Below, piece by piece: positions 16,301 to 24,800 of a DNA stretch of 64,000 bases. Below the pieces are notes generated by a model. The model saw only the letters and a list, made by a program, of their open reading frames with translations, was not told the origin of the DNA and made no database searches. The DNA lies in NCBI GenBank assembly GCA_035652075.1, contig DASREL010000015.1, forward strand, positions 1 through 64,000, read 5' to 3'. This DNA comes from Gp6-AA45 sp035652075. GTDB lineage: Bacteria > Acidobacteriota > Vicinamibacteria > Vicinamibacterales > CAVVIG01. Every line of letters begins with the position of its first letter. Within the stretch, counting starts at the first letter, position 1. A program made the position numbers and the translations under genes.

Positions 16301-17378
16301 GCGCCGTCGGATGCGTCGGCGATCCGAGCGGTTTGATCGAATAGGAAAACGCCGCGGTGCCGCCGTAGAACTTCGAGCCCGCGTCCGAGACCTCGAACGC
16401 CGTCGGCGTCCACCGCAGCGCGCCGAAAAGTCCGGGGAAGCGATAGTCGTCGTAGGTGAAGAGATCGCTTTTGAACGTACCCGATAGATCGCGCTTGCCG
16501 CCCTTGCCCAGCGAGAAGCTGCCGGTGAAGTCGCCGTTGCCGGTGAGTTTCCAGTTCTCGCTCTTGAAGAAGAGCTCGCGCATCCGCGGGAAGCTGACGC
16601 GCGACTGCACTTTATACGTTTGATTCGGCCAATTCGCGAGATCGACATCGCCGCTCGCGACCGTCGTCGAACCGTCGCCGTCGAGATCGACGCGATCGAG
16701 ATGCACGCGCGGTCCATCGAGCACGAACCGCGCCTTCATGTTCGTCCACATCGGCAGGTAGTCCTGGATGCGCACGACGCCGCCGGTGAAGATGGCCGTG
16801 CCGTGATACTGCGGCAGGTTGCCCATCGTGATGTCGAGGTTCGGGCAATCGATGCTCCACGGCGCCTCGTGATCCTCGAACGTGAACTGCCCGCGATCCG
16901 CCTTGAGATACTTCATCGTGACGGTGAAGCGCCGCTCGCGCTTCGGCTCGTTATCGTCACGCGTGAACTTCGGAAAATTGTGCGCGTTGTCCCACTTCTC
17001 GACGAGCATCTTCCAGTCGGTCATCTCGACGCCGGAGATCGTGATGTCCGGCCGCTTCGCGACGACCGGCCACCAATCGAGCGTCACGAAGATTCGCTTC
17101 GCGATGAAGAACGGGCGGTCGCCGGGATGCAGGCCGTCGATCGTCAGGTTCTCGACGAGCACGCGCCCCGTCGCGACATGGATGCTGAGCGATCCGATGT
17201 GCAGCGGCCGCTCGATGAATTCCGATCCGCGGCGCTCGGCGAGCTCGCGCACGCGCGGCCCGAGATCGATCGTCAGCGACACGACGAGCGCGGCGGCCAG
17301 GAGCGCGACGAGAATCGCGAGCGCATAGCCGGTGTAGCGCAGAACGGGATGTTCGCGAAGGCGCTGGACTAATTTCAC
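13326..17378 (-). CDS. tamB: TamB/AsmA-like inner-membrane translocation module
   Basis: A 1350-residue protein anchored by one N-terminal helix (about 15-35), followed by a very long beta-rich periplasmic region that would form the lipid-carrying groove of TamB-type proteins. The C-terminal DUF490/TamB domain is clear (VERGEVTFEGQRYRITKGSIDFTNPTRIEPF near 1140, then the YFTFSRSLGTTFNDQ region). The family bridges inner and outer membrane and works with an Omp85 partner; bamA follows with a 1-base overlap. The start is GTG overlapping the stop of the biotin-carrier gene as GTGA. Confidence 0.92.
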   Translation of the reverse strand: MKLVQRLREHPVLRYTGYALAILVALLAAALVVSLTIDLGPRVRELAERRGSEFIERPLHIGSLSIHVATGRVLVENLTIDGLHPGDRPFFIAKRIFVTLDWWPVVAKRPDITISGVEMTDWKMLVEKWDNAHNFPKFTRDDNEPKRERRFTVTMKYLKADRGQFTFEDHEAPWSIDCPNLDITMGNLPQYHGTAIFTGGVVRIQDYLPMWTNMKARFVLDGPRVHLDRVDLDGDGSTTVASGDVDLANWPNQTYKVQSRVSFPRMRELFFKSENWKLTGNGDFTGSFSLGKGGKRDLSGTFKSDLFTYDDYRFPGLFGALRWTPTAFEVSDAGSKFYGGTAAFSYSIKPLGSPTHPTARFDSTLTGVDLSEFTDFEELRGQRFAGSANWRSGMEWSLARLRDTIRGNGRLTVTAPPGFVARDARHWPIDSDITYAFGPNELRVESGRFDTSQTKVTFTGTTAWGSRSRLPFHVTSDDWQESDRLLAGIITDFGSPTGPVEFYGRGEFDGVMLGAFRRPRVEGTFTGRDLIAWDTLWGSGQGRIVVENSYVDIADAAITQGDSEIRADGKFSLGYPRDDGGQEIDARFRVARRDLVSLRHAFKIDDYNVDGKLSGDFHLTGDYERPIGFGAMTIDDGTAYGEPFEKASAALRFDGTGVQLDNIAMTKGVGQITGAALVRWDSTYSFTAKGEHLPVSELAFLKYPSTPFSGTATFTAGGNGTFDAPRYDVTFAAEDVRVAEQRVGQVSGTLTMRDQVLGGTLDVVHGTDVAEGRLTIHGTGRINVSPHADAQITLRFDDSSLDPYVRLYEPRLSQYISAVASGSMRITGPLADANHLNVDTIVDNVEMHLFDQVISNDGPLHLTLNNGTVNFDRVQLVGVNTRLGVAGAIDVLNETIGVQATGDADLGLLQGVGPNIRGSGRAALRAAINGSFKRPEFSGTATVTDGRVRHSAMPASLDAINGTLTFDAAGVRFDNITARMGEGNVQFGGRIDFDGFVPTTLNVTARGEDVHLRYPEGVRSTIDADLAVTGTMKAPLLGGTVTVKNATWNRRIDAPGSIFDLAGRKTTSTGIGGAAVLEPPTTVPLRYDVQIVVPSTLRVENNLVRLVANADLNLRGTYDRPILFGHGEVERGEVTFEGQRYRITKGSIDFTNPTRIEPFFDVEAETNVRSYQQTYRVTVGAAGTVDQLRPIISSDPPLPTSEVLALLFSDVSRSKTAQDIPPELRALQNPQQTQTDILAARATQALAAPISAEVGKVVEQTFGVDTFQLTPSFVDPYSTQTSRVNPTARVTIGKRISDRVYFTFSRSLGTTFNDQILLLEIEESDRLSWILSRNEDSQTYALELRVRHTF

Positions 17379-17887
17379 TGCACTAGCACGAGCAACGCGC
17401 CGGCATCGACCGACTGGCCCTCGCGCGCGTGAACCTCGGCGACGGTCCCGTCGCGCGCCGCCCGCAGCTCGTTTTCCATCTTCATCGCTTCGACGACGAC
17501 GAGCGGCTGGCGCGCGTGGACCGCGTCACCAGTTTTGACGAGCACGCGGACGATTTTGCCGGGCATCGGGGCGATGACACGCTGCGGACCGGACGCCGTC
17601 GCAGCATGATCGTCTCGACGGCCCCAGCGGCGCCGGCCGTTGACGGTGACGGTGACCGGCGCGCCGTCGACACGCACGGTGAACCGGGAGGGCGACCCAG
17701 GGTCCGCGGCGATGACCACTTCGTAGCCACGGCCGCTGTCGTCAACCAGCGACAGGGTGTGCGCGCCGCTGCGCATGACGTCCATGGTTCGCGTCTGTCC
17801 ATCGACGGTGACTACAAACCGGTCGCCTGTTTTCGCGACGCTGATCTTCCGGGTGCGGCCCCCCGCGTCGACCTCGAATTGCTGCAT
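17375..17887 (-). CDS. Biotin carboxyl carrier protein of an acyl-CoA carboxylase
   Basis: A 170-residue protein whose last 75 residues form a biotinyl domain: the biotinylated lysine is in VVEAMKMENEL (about residue 130), with PMPGKIVRVLV before it and AREGQSVDAGALLVLV at the end. The N-terminal 90 residues are beta-rich and resemble the linker domain joining carboxylase and carrier in propionyl/3-methylcrotonyl-CoA carboxylase alpha chains. Gene fission of such an alpha chain is a reasonable explanation. The ATG overlaps the accC stop by 1 base (TGATG). Confidence 0.9.
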   Translation of the reverse strand: MQQFEVDAGGRTRKISVAKTGDRFVVTVDGQTRTMDVMRSGAHTLSLVDDSGRGYEVVIAADPGSPSRFTVRVDGAPVTVTVNGRRRWGRRDDHAATASGPQRVIAPMPGKIVRVLVKTGDAVHARQPLVVVEAMKMENELRAARDGTVAEVHAREGQSVDAGALLVLVQ

Positions 17888-19413
17888 CAGCGCAGCCCCT
17901 CGGTCCTCGCCGCCGCCCGCCACCCCGAGTCTGACTGTTTAATCTGACTGTTTAGTCTGACTGGGAAGTCTGACTTGTTAGTCAGACTCTGGTGAAGAAT
18001 TGCCGCGATGGCGGCAATTTCTTCCATCTCCGCGGACGGTTCGACAAAAGGTTGTCCGTTCCTGGACCGCAGGATCTCGTCCAGATAGGTCGTATGGAAC
18101 TGACCGTTGGCAAATTCTGCCTGTGCCAGCAGCCATTTGAAGAACGGCAGCGTCGTCCGGATACCGGCCACCTGGTACTCGCCGAGCGCGCGGCGCATCC
18201 GCGCGATCGCGGACGGGCGATCTTCGGCCCACGCGACCAGTTTCGAGATCATCGGGTCGTAGAAGATCGGGACGTCGAGCCCTTCGGTCGCGCCGCTGTC
18301 ATCGCGAATGCCGGGACCGGACGGCGCGCGCAGCGCCACGATCCTTCCAGGCGACGGCAGGAAGTTGTTGTCGGGATCTTCGGCGTAGATGCGGCACTCG
18401 ATCGCGTGACCGCCCGGCGTCAGCGCGCGCGCCGGATCGATCGTCAGCCGCTCGCCGCGCGCGATCCGAATCTGCCATCGAACGAGATCGATCCCGGTGA
18501 CCATCTCCGTGATCGGATGCTCGACCTGCAGCCGGGTGTTCATCTCGAGGAAGTAGAACTTGCCGTCCTCGTCGACCAGACACTCGATCGTGCCGGCGTT
18601 CGTGTACCCCACCGCTTTGGCCACGGCCGCTGCTGCGGACGTGATGTCGGCGCGCAACTTCGCGCTCACCGCGATCGACGGCGTCTCTTCGACGACCTTC
18701 TGGTGCCGTCGCTGGATCGAACACTCGCGCTCGACGAACGGGATGACCGTGCCGTGCTGATCGCCGAGCAGTTGGACTTCGATGTGGCGCGGACGCGTCA
18801 GTTTGCGCTCCAAGTACACTGCCGCGTCGCCAAACGCGCTCGAGGCTTCGGACCGCGCGGCCCGTACCGCATTCGCGAGCTCCGCAGGATCGCTGACGGT
18901 CCGCATGCCTTTGCCGCCGCCGCCGGCGACCGCTTTCACGAGCAGCGGATATCCGATCCCGTCGGCAATCCTCGCGATCTCGGCGTCACCGACCTCGGCG
19001 CCAAGCGGATCTTCGGTTCCCGGCACAACCGGGACACCCGCACGCTTGGCCGCCACACGCGCCGCCGTCTTGCTGCCCATCGTCTCGATGGCGTCCGGCG
19101 TCGGACCGATGAACGTGATGCCCGCGTCGCGCACGGCGGCAGCGAAATCCTCGTTCTCCGCCAGAAATCCGTAGCCCGGGTGGACGGCGTCGGCGCCGCA
19201 CTTCTTCGCCACATCGACGACGCGATCGATCCGGAGGTAGCTTTCCCGCGGGGCGCTCGGTCCGATCGCGTACGCCTCGTCGGCCAGGCGGACGTGCAAC
19301 GCGGCCCGATCGCACTCGGAATAAATCGCCACTGGCGAGATGCCCATCTCGCGGCAGGCGCGGATCACACGGACGGCGATCTCGCCGCGGTTCGCGATGA
19401 GAATTTTGCGCAA
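17887..19413 (-). CDS. accC: Biotin carboxylase subunit of acyl-CoA carboxylase
   Basis: A 508-residue ATP-grasp enzyme that carboxylates biotin on the carrier protein encoded next. Motifs: KILIANRGEIAVRVIRA at the start, HPGYGFLAEN (about 75), glycine-rich ATP loop GGGGKGM (about 163), ERECSIQRRHQK, and EMNTRLQVEHPITEMVTGIDLV. It is about 60 residues longer than typical AccC. Residues 475-496 are encoded by a TCTGACT repeat (17927-17989) and have no family counterpart. A carboxyltransferase gene that could complete the enzyme is at 25109-26653. The start lies 11 bases after the amidase stop, suggesting cotranscription. Confidence 0.95.
   Translation of the reverse strand: MRKILIANRGEIAVRVIRACREMGISPVAIYSECDRAALHVRLADEAYAIGPSAPRESYLRIDRVVDVAKKCGADAVHPGYGFLAENEDFAAAVRDAGITFIGPTPDAIETMGSKTAARVAAKRAGVPVVPGTEDPLGAEVGDAEIARIADGIGYPLLVKAVAGGGGKGMRTVSDPAELANAVRAARSEASSAFGDAAVYLERKLTRPRHIEVQLLGDQHGTVIPFVERECSIQRRHQKVVEETPSIAVSAKLRADITSAAAAVAKAVGYTNAGTIECLVDEDGKFYFLEMNTRLQVEHPITEMVTGIDLVRWQIRIARGERLTIDPARALTPGGHAIECRIYAEDPDNNFLPSPGRIVALRAPSGPGIRDDSGATEGLDVPIFYDPMISKLVAWAEDRPSAIARMRRALGEYQVAGIRTTLPFFKWLLAQAEFANGQFHTTYLDEILRSRNGQPFVEPSAEMEEIAAIAAILHQSLTNKSDFPVRLNSQIKQSDSGWRAAARTEGLR
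17927..17989. repeat. TCTGACT repeat inside the 3' end of accC
   Basis: Four copies of TCTGACT at a 13-base period end in an inverted copy. The outer ends GAGTCTGACT (17927-17936) and AGTCAGACTC (17980-17989) are perfect inverted repeats. The insert stays in frame and adds a hydrophilic Ser/Asn/Lys/Gln tail. Confidence 0.88.
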
Positions 19414-19424
19414 CGCTCCTTATT

Positions 19425-20942
19425 CTATCGGAGCGTCGGGGGCCGCCGGTGGTGTGTCGCCTGCTCGTACGCGTAGGCGAGTTTGAGGAGCGTCGCCTCG
19501 CTCGACGCGCGCCCGAAGAACTGCAGACCTGCAGGGAGCGTGTCGCCGCGCGTGTAGCCCATCGGCACGGTAATCGCCGGGAAGCCGGTCGTCGGCGCAA
19601 ACACCTGACTGTTGTCGCCGCCCGGCGTGTTCAGATCGCCGATCAAACGGGGTGGATTGCTCCACGTCGGGTAAATCAGCGCATCGAGCTGCAGCGAGTC
19701 CATGAGCCTGGTCACAGCCGCGCGAAACCGCTCGCGATTCTCGTCGCTCGCTTTGCATCCCGGCGACACGCCCGGCTCGTCGTCGGCACCCTGGCTGCCT
19801 TCGAGCCGCGCCTGAATCGACGGATGAAATTTCCGTGACTTGACGATGTCCTCGAGCGAATGCATCGGCGCGCGGTCGCCGAGCCCGGCGAGATATTGAT
19901 TCAAATCGTGCTTGAACTGATTACACCGGCCGCCGCCGCCGCGACGGATCTCGTCCCAGTTCGGAATCGTCGCCGGATCGATCACGTCGGCGCCGAGGTC
20001 GCGCAGCTCGCCGATCGCACCGTCGAACACCTTCTTCACCTCGGCGTCCAGCGTCGGCGTGTCGTACGCGTGGTGCAGCACTCCGATCCGCGCCCCCTTG
20101 AGCCCATCACGCTGCAACGCGTCGACGTAATTGGGATGACTGCCGTCCGCGATCACCTGGAGGACCGCGGCCGTGTCGGCGACGGTCCGCGTCACGGCGC
20201 CCGCGACGTCTGCCGCAAGATTCAGCGGGACGACGCCGTCGAGGCTGACGAGACCTTTCGACGAACGGATGCCGACCAACGCCTGATGCGCCGCGGGACC
20301 GCGAATCGAATCGCCGGTGTCGCTCGCCAGACCGACGAGCGCGAAATTCGCGGCAACCGCCGCCGCCGATCCACCGCTCGAGCCAGCGGTGACGCGGCGT
20401 GTGTCGTACGGATTGCGAGTGTAGCCGGGCAGGATCGAACTGACCGTTTCGATCGGGCTGAACGCGAACTCTGCCATGTTCGACCTCGCGATCATCACCG
20501 CGCCCGCGTCGCGCAGTTTCTTGACGACGGTCGCGTCCTTTCCCGTCATCATGCCGTGCAGCGATAACGACCCGGCGCTCGTCGGCATGTCGATCGTCTC
20601 GTAGTTGTCCTTCACGAGCACCGGCACGCAATGCATCGGCCCGACCGGGCCCGATTGCCGGAAGCGTCGATCGAGCTCGTCGGCGGCTTTCAGCGCGTCG
20701 GGGTTCGTCATGATGATCGCGTTGAGCGACGCGCCACGCTTGTCGTTCGCGTCGATCCGCGCGAGGTACTGTTCGACGAGCGATCGGCACGTCAACGATC
20801 CGGTGCGAAACGCCGCCTGCACGTCGGCAATCGTCGTCTCGTCGAGCGTGAACGGACGCGGTGTCTGGGCCGACGCGGCGGTCAGCGCCGCGGCGAGGGC
20901 GACCGCGACTCGCACTGCTTGCGATACATGGCCTTGCCGCAT
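19425..20942 (-). CDS. Secreted amidase-signature-family hydrolase
   Basis: A 505-residue amidase-signature enzyme with a signal peptide (AVRVAVALAAALTAASAQ). The Ser-cisSer-Lys machinery is visible: Lys in PVLVKDNYE (about 112), the GSSGGSAAA stretch (about 188), and the nucleophile Ser in DTGDSIRGPA (usual GGS is GDS here). Such enzymes hydrolyse amide bonds; the substrate is unknown and export makes a Gat-type tRNA amidotransferase role unlikely. The start at 20942 gives the signal peptide but overlaps the 3' end of the merR gene by 61 bases. Confidence 0.85.
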   Translation of the reverse strand: MRQGHVSQAVRVAVALAAALTAASAQTPRPFTLDETTIADVQAAFRTGSLTCRSLVEQYLARIDANDKRGASLNAIIMTNPDALKAADELDRRFRQSGPVGPMHCVPVLVKDNYETIDMPTSAGSLSLHGMMTGKDATVVKKLRDAGAVMIARSNMAEFAFSPIETVSSILPGYTRNPYDTRRVTAGSSGGSAAAVAANFALVGLASDTGDSIRGPAAHQALVGIRSSKGLVSLDGVVPLNLAADVAGAVTRTVADTAAVLQVIADGSHPNYVDALQRDGLKGARIGVLHHAYDTPTLDAEVKKVFDGAIGELRDLGADVIDPATIPNWDEIRRGGGGRCNQFKHDLNQYLAGLGDRAPMHSLEDIVKSRKFHPSIQARLEGSQGADDEPGVSPGCKASDENRERFRAAVTRLMDSLQLDALIYPTWSNPPRLIGDLNTPGGDNSQVFAPTTGFPAITVPMGYTRGDTLPAGLQFFGRASSEATLLKLAYAYEQATHHRRPPTLR

Positions 20943-21310
20943 TGTTCGAGTGTCGCGCATTGGCATCCCTGCATTTTCCGCAACAACTGCTGCATGCTCC
21001 GGACGCGACCCATCATCGCGTCCAGTTCCACGAGTTTTCGCTCGGTGAGTCGTCGCCATCGCGCGGACGCCGGCGTGTCGCGGTCGAATCCCGAGAACAA
21101 CTGTTTGATTTCGGCGAGCGTGAAACCGAGCGCCCGCGCTCGCTGCACGATCGCCAGCCGATGGCTCGCGGTTTCGTCGTACCGGCGCTGTCCGCCGGCG
21201 CGCACCGGCGCCGGCAGTATCCCGATCTGTTCGTAGTAGCGAACCGCAGAAGGGCGAATCCCTGCTCCACGCGCCACTTCGGAAATCAGCATGCCGGCCA
21301 CGATCAGCAT
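20882..21310 (-). CDS. MerR-family regulator with a cysteine-rich C-terminus
   Basis: A 142-residue regulator (136 if it starts at the second Met, 21292, which fits the family better). The winged-helix HTH is MLISEVARGAGIRPSAVRYYE, followed by the coiled-coil dimer helix. The C-terminal CQCATLEQCGK resembles the metal- or thiol-sensing cysteine loops of MerR/CueR/ZntR proteins. It is transcribed divergently from the Cys-Cys protein gene at 21364, with a MerR-type operator between them. The last 20 codons overlap the amidase gene. Confidence 0.88.
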   Translation of the reverse strand: MLIVAGMLISEVARGAGIRPSAVRYYEQIGILPAPVRAGGQRRYDETASHRLAIVQRARALGFTLAEIKQLFSGFDRDTPASARWRRLTERKLVELDAMMGRVRSMQQLLRKMQGCQCATLEQCGKAMYRKQCESRSPSPRR

Positions 21311-21315
21311 TCTAG

Positions 21316-21346
21316 TTGACTTGAAGCGGACTTGAAGTTCGACGAT
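21316..21346 (+). promoter_or_regulatory. MerR-type promoter/operator with 19-base spacer
   Basis: A TTGACT -35 (21316-21321) is followed 19 bases later by a poor -10 (GACGAT, 21341-21346). The overlong spacer holds the dyad CTTGAAG-CGGA-CTTGAAG (21320-21337), a palindrome if the central base of each half is ignored. A 19-base spacer with an internal dyad is the hallmark of MerR-activated promoters. Confidence 0.5.
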
Positions 21347-21363
21347 CGCGCGTGGAGGTGTTC

Positions 21364-21756
21364 ATGGCCGCGTGGTTGATGCGTGTGGTGTTGTGTTTTT
21401 TGTGCCTGGTGACAACGATGAATGGACAAACCGTAACGAGCAGCCCGTTCTACTGCAATCTGTCAACGTTGACGAAGGCCGAGCGCGATCGGAAAGAGGC
21501 GATCGGCGGCCTCCTCGCCGCGCGTCGTCTCGCGGTGCACGAACTGCCGACCGGCTACGAGTTCGTGTTCTCCGGCGATCGTTCCACGCTCCAACTCGTC
21601 TCGGAATGGGTCGACACAGAACGTTTGTGCTGTCCCTTCTTCGAGTTCGACCTGCACCTGGATCGCGAGGGCGGACAAGTTGCGCTGCGTCTGACCGGAC
21701 GCGACGGGACGAAGGAATTCATCCGCGCTGATTTTGCGAGGTGGATGAGGCAGTAA
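21364..21756 (+). CDS. Small exported protein with a Cys-Cys motif, divergent from merR
   Basis: A 130-residue protein with an apparent signal peptide (MRVVLCFLCLVTTMNGQT). A helical segment (STLTKAERDRKEAIGGLLAAR) precedes a beta-rich part containing WVDTERLCCPFFEFDL, a motif I associate with small proteins found beside metal-resistance MerR regulators. The paired cysteines (about 93-94) are candidate metal or metalloid ligands. GGAGG lies 5 bases before the ATG at 21364. The biochemical role is unknown; control by the divergent MerR protein is inferred from layout. Confidence 0.75.
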   Translation: MAAWLMRVVLCFLCLVTTMNGQTVTSSPFYCNLSTLTKAERDRKEAIGGLLAARRLAVHELPTGYEFVFSGDRSTLQLVSEWVDTERLCCPFFEFDLHLDREGGQVALRLTGRDGTKEFIRADFARWMRQ

Positions 21757-21878
21757 GGCAGGAGGGGCGGGAGAGGCAGGAACGGCGGGAGGAGCGGGAA
21801 AGTTCCTTTCTCCCCTCCTGCCGCCTTCCTGCCGTTCCCGCCCTTCCCGCCCTTCCCGTCCTTCCTGCCCTTCCTGCC
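21757..21878. repeat. Inverted GGCRGGANN 9-mer array between convergent genes
   Basis: About five 9-bp units (GGCAGGAGG, GGCGGGAGA, GGCAGGAAC, GGCGGGAGG...) start at the base after one stop codon. They are followed from about 21812 by about seven inverted units (TTCCTGCC, TTCCCGCC) that end at the next gene's stop codon. The array could fold into a long hairpin and act as a bidirectional terminator. Confidence 0.9.
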
Positions 21879-24800
21879 CTAGAACAAGAATTTCGCCGCG
21901 AACTGAATCTGGCGCGCCGATCCCGAATCGCCCGTCGGGAAGCGCGTCGAACTGATCACGCCGAACGATGTGCTGCCGATGGCCGCCGTGCGTCCTGGCA
22001 GGTTGAGGTTCGCCTGGTTGAACAGGTTGAAGATCTCGACGCGCAGTTGCGCCTTGGCCGATCCGACCAGGCCGACGTTCTTGATGAATGACAGGTCGGT
22101 GTTCCCGAAACCAGGACCGATCATCGCGTTGCGCGGCAGGTTGCCGAAGTGGGCGACGCCGTTCGCGCTGTACGGCAGCGCGAATGGAGTGGATGCGGTG
22201 CACGAACCCGCGATGCGCGGATCGCACACGGTGTTGCTCGCGAACCACTGATAGCTCGTCACGGCGCCCGTCGTCGGATCGACGTTCGGCGTCGGCGTGA
22301 TGGCCGGCAGCGCGCCGATGAGATCGGGACGCACGGTCGCGCTACCGGTGATGGTCGTGATGTTCGTGGTGATGTTGAACGGGCCGCCCGTCTGGGCCTG
22401 TTCGACGACGACGACTTGCCACCCGTCGACGAGACGGTTGCCTTTGAACGGCAGGTCGTACGACGCGTTGAACGACACGCGATGGCGAACGTCGAAATCC
22501 GACAGCGCGTAGCTGTCCGCGAGGTTCAGGCTGTCCTGCTCCGCCATCGTGCCGTCGCCCGAGTTCGTGTCCATCGACTTCGACAACGTGTAGGAACCCG
22601 AAACCTGGAATCCCTTCGACAGCCGGCGATTCACGGTCACCCACAGCGCGTTGTAGTTGGACCACCCGAGGCTGACGCGCTCGATCATGTTGCCCAGCGT
22701 TGCGCCCGGCGCGATCGGGCTGCTGGCCGAGACCTTCGGGTACGGACGCACCGTCCCGCCCGGCGTCGTGAACTGGTTGGCGTTGATCGGAATCGGCAGC
22801 CGATCGCCGTGCGATCCGAAGTACCCCGCCATCAGACCGAACGCGCCGAGTTCGCGTTCCACGTTGACGTTGTAGGACTGCGTCCGCGCCGGCAGGAAGT
22901 TCGGATCCGTAAAGGCCGGCGAGAGCGTGGCCGCGCCGCCCGCGCCGCCGATGGCGTTGGCGAGGTTGATGTTGCTCGCGGCCGTTCCGCTCGCGACCGC
23001 CGACAGCGGCGTCACGAGCGGCGGATTGCCCGTTTCACCGGTGAAGTAGCCCGTGTTCGTCTGGTTGATCAGCACCGCATACGCCGCGCGCACGGCCGTC
23101 TTGCCGTCCTTCGTGGGATTCCAGATCACGCCGACGCGCGGTTGGAAGTCGCTGCCGTTCTTCGTGACCTGCGTGAAGCCACCGGCGCCGTTGATCTGCA
23201 GGAGCGACGAGGTCGTCTGATCGAACGTCACGAGTTTGTTGTCGGCCTCGGTGGGCGACGGCAACGCGTCGTACCGCAGGCCGAGATCGAGTTTCAGGTT
23301 CGACCCGATCGAGATGCTGTCCTGCACGAAGGCGCCGAACGCGTTGATGTACGCGTTGTAGGAGCGGTCGCCGAGCGTGATGCTGAAGCCGTTCGAGAAC
23401 CCCTGCTGGAACGCCGCAATGCTCGGATACGTGACGAGGCCCGGATCACCGTTGAAGCTGTAGTGATGGACGCGCCGCGCCTCGCCGCCGAACTTGATGA
23501 TGTGGTTGCCGTGCAGATACGTCGCCGTATCGCCGAACGCCCACGTCGTGACCTCGCGTCCGCTCGGGAAGCCCGCCGGACCGCCGATATCGAGGCCGGG
23601 ACCGCTGATGCGGATCTCCGGCAGCGCGATCGGCGTCTGCGTTTGGCCGACGTTGATCCCGAGCGCCGCCGTGTCCACGAGCAGGTTCGGGTTGAAGCTG
23701 ATGTTCAGACGATTGAATCCGAAGCGCGCTTCGTTGACGAGCGCCGAGTTGAAGATGTGCGTCTCGCTCGACGTGAACACTTGACGGCGCCCGCCGCGCG
23801 TGTCGCCGAATCCAGCGACCGAGTTGCCTTGCGCGTTCGGTTCCTGACGCAGGTCGCGCTGGTACGCGTAGTAGAGATGCAGATCGTCGTCTTTTTTGAG
23901 ATTCGATCGGAAGTCGCCGGTGTATTGATCGAGATTGACCGGCGCGATCGAACTGCCGATCCAGCGCGTCCCCGTCGAGTCGTTGGCTTGCGGAATGTAC
24001 GCGAGGAGCTTCTTCGCCACAGGGTCGGTTACGCCGGCGCGCTGCGCATCGCTCAGCGTGCCCGAGTTCAAGTCCACCGCCTGCAGGTGGCGCAGCCCTT
24101 CGTAGCTGCCGAAGAAGAACGCCTTGTTTTTCACAATCGGCCCGCCGAGGTTCACGCCGAACTGCTTGCGGTTGAACGTGGACTGCGGCGCCGGCTCCGG
24201 ATTGAAGTAGTTGCGCGAGTCGAATTTCGCGTCGCGATAGAAATCGAACGTTTCCCCGTGGATCTGGTTCGTGCCCGATCGCGTGGCGACGTTCACGATC
24301 GAGCCCGAGTTGCGACCGTACTCGGCGCTGAACGTCGAGTTGTCGACTTTGAATTCCGACACGGTGTTGATCGACGGCTGGAACGTCACCTGCGAATTCG
24401 ACAGGTCGTTGAGGTTGATGCCGTTGATCATGAAGTTCACAGCGGTCTCGCGCGCGCCGGCCGAGATGAACGAGAACGCGCCCTGGCCGCGCAGCGGCTG
24501 GCCGGCGAGGCCGGCCGTCGACGGCGCCGTGACGCCGCCCGGCATCAGCGGACCGAGGTCGACGAAGTGGCGGCCGTTGAGCGGAATTTCCTGGACCGTC
24601 TTCTCCGGCATCACCTGGCCGACCGACACCGTCGTCGTATCGATCAGCGGAGACGCGCCGGTGACGGTGACGTTTTCCGCGAGCGTGCCGACGTTCAGTT
24701 TCAGGTTCAGGCCGATCGTCTGCGCCGGACCGAGGTCGGTCTCGGCCTTCGCGTCGCTGAAGCCGTCGAGATGGCCGGTGATCAAATAGTGACCCGGCTG

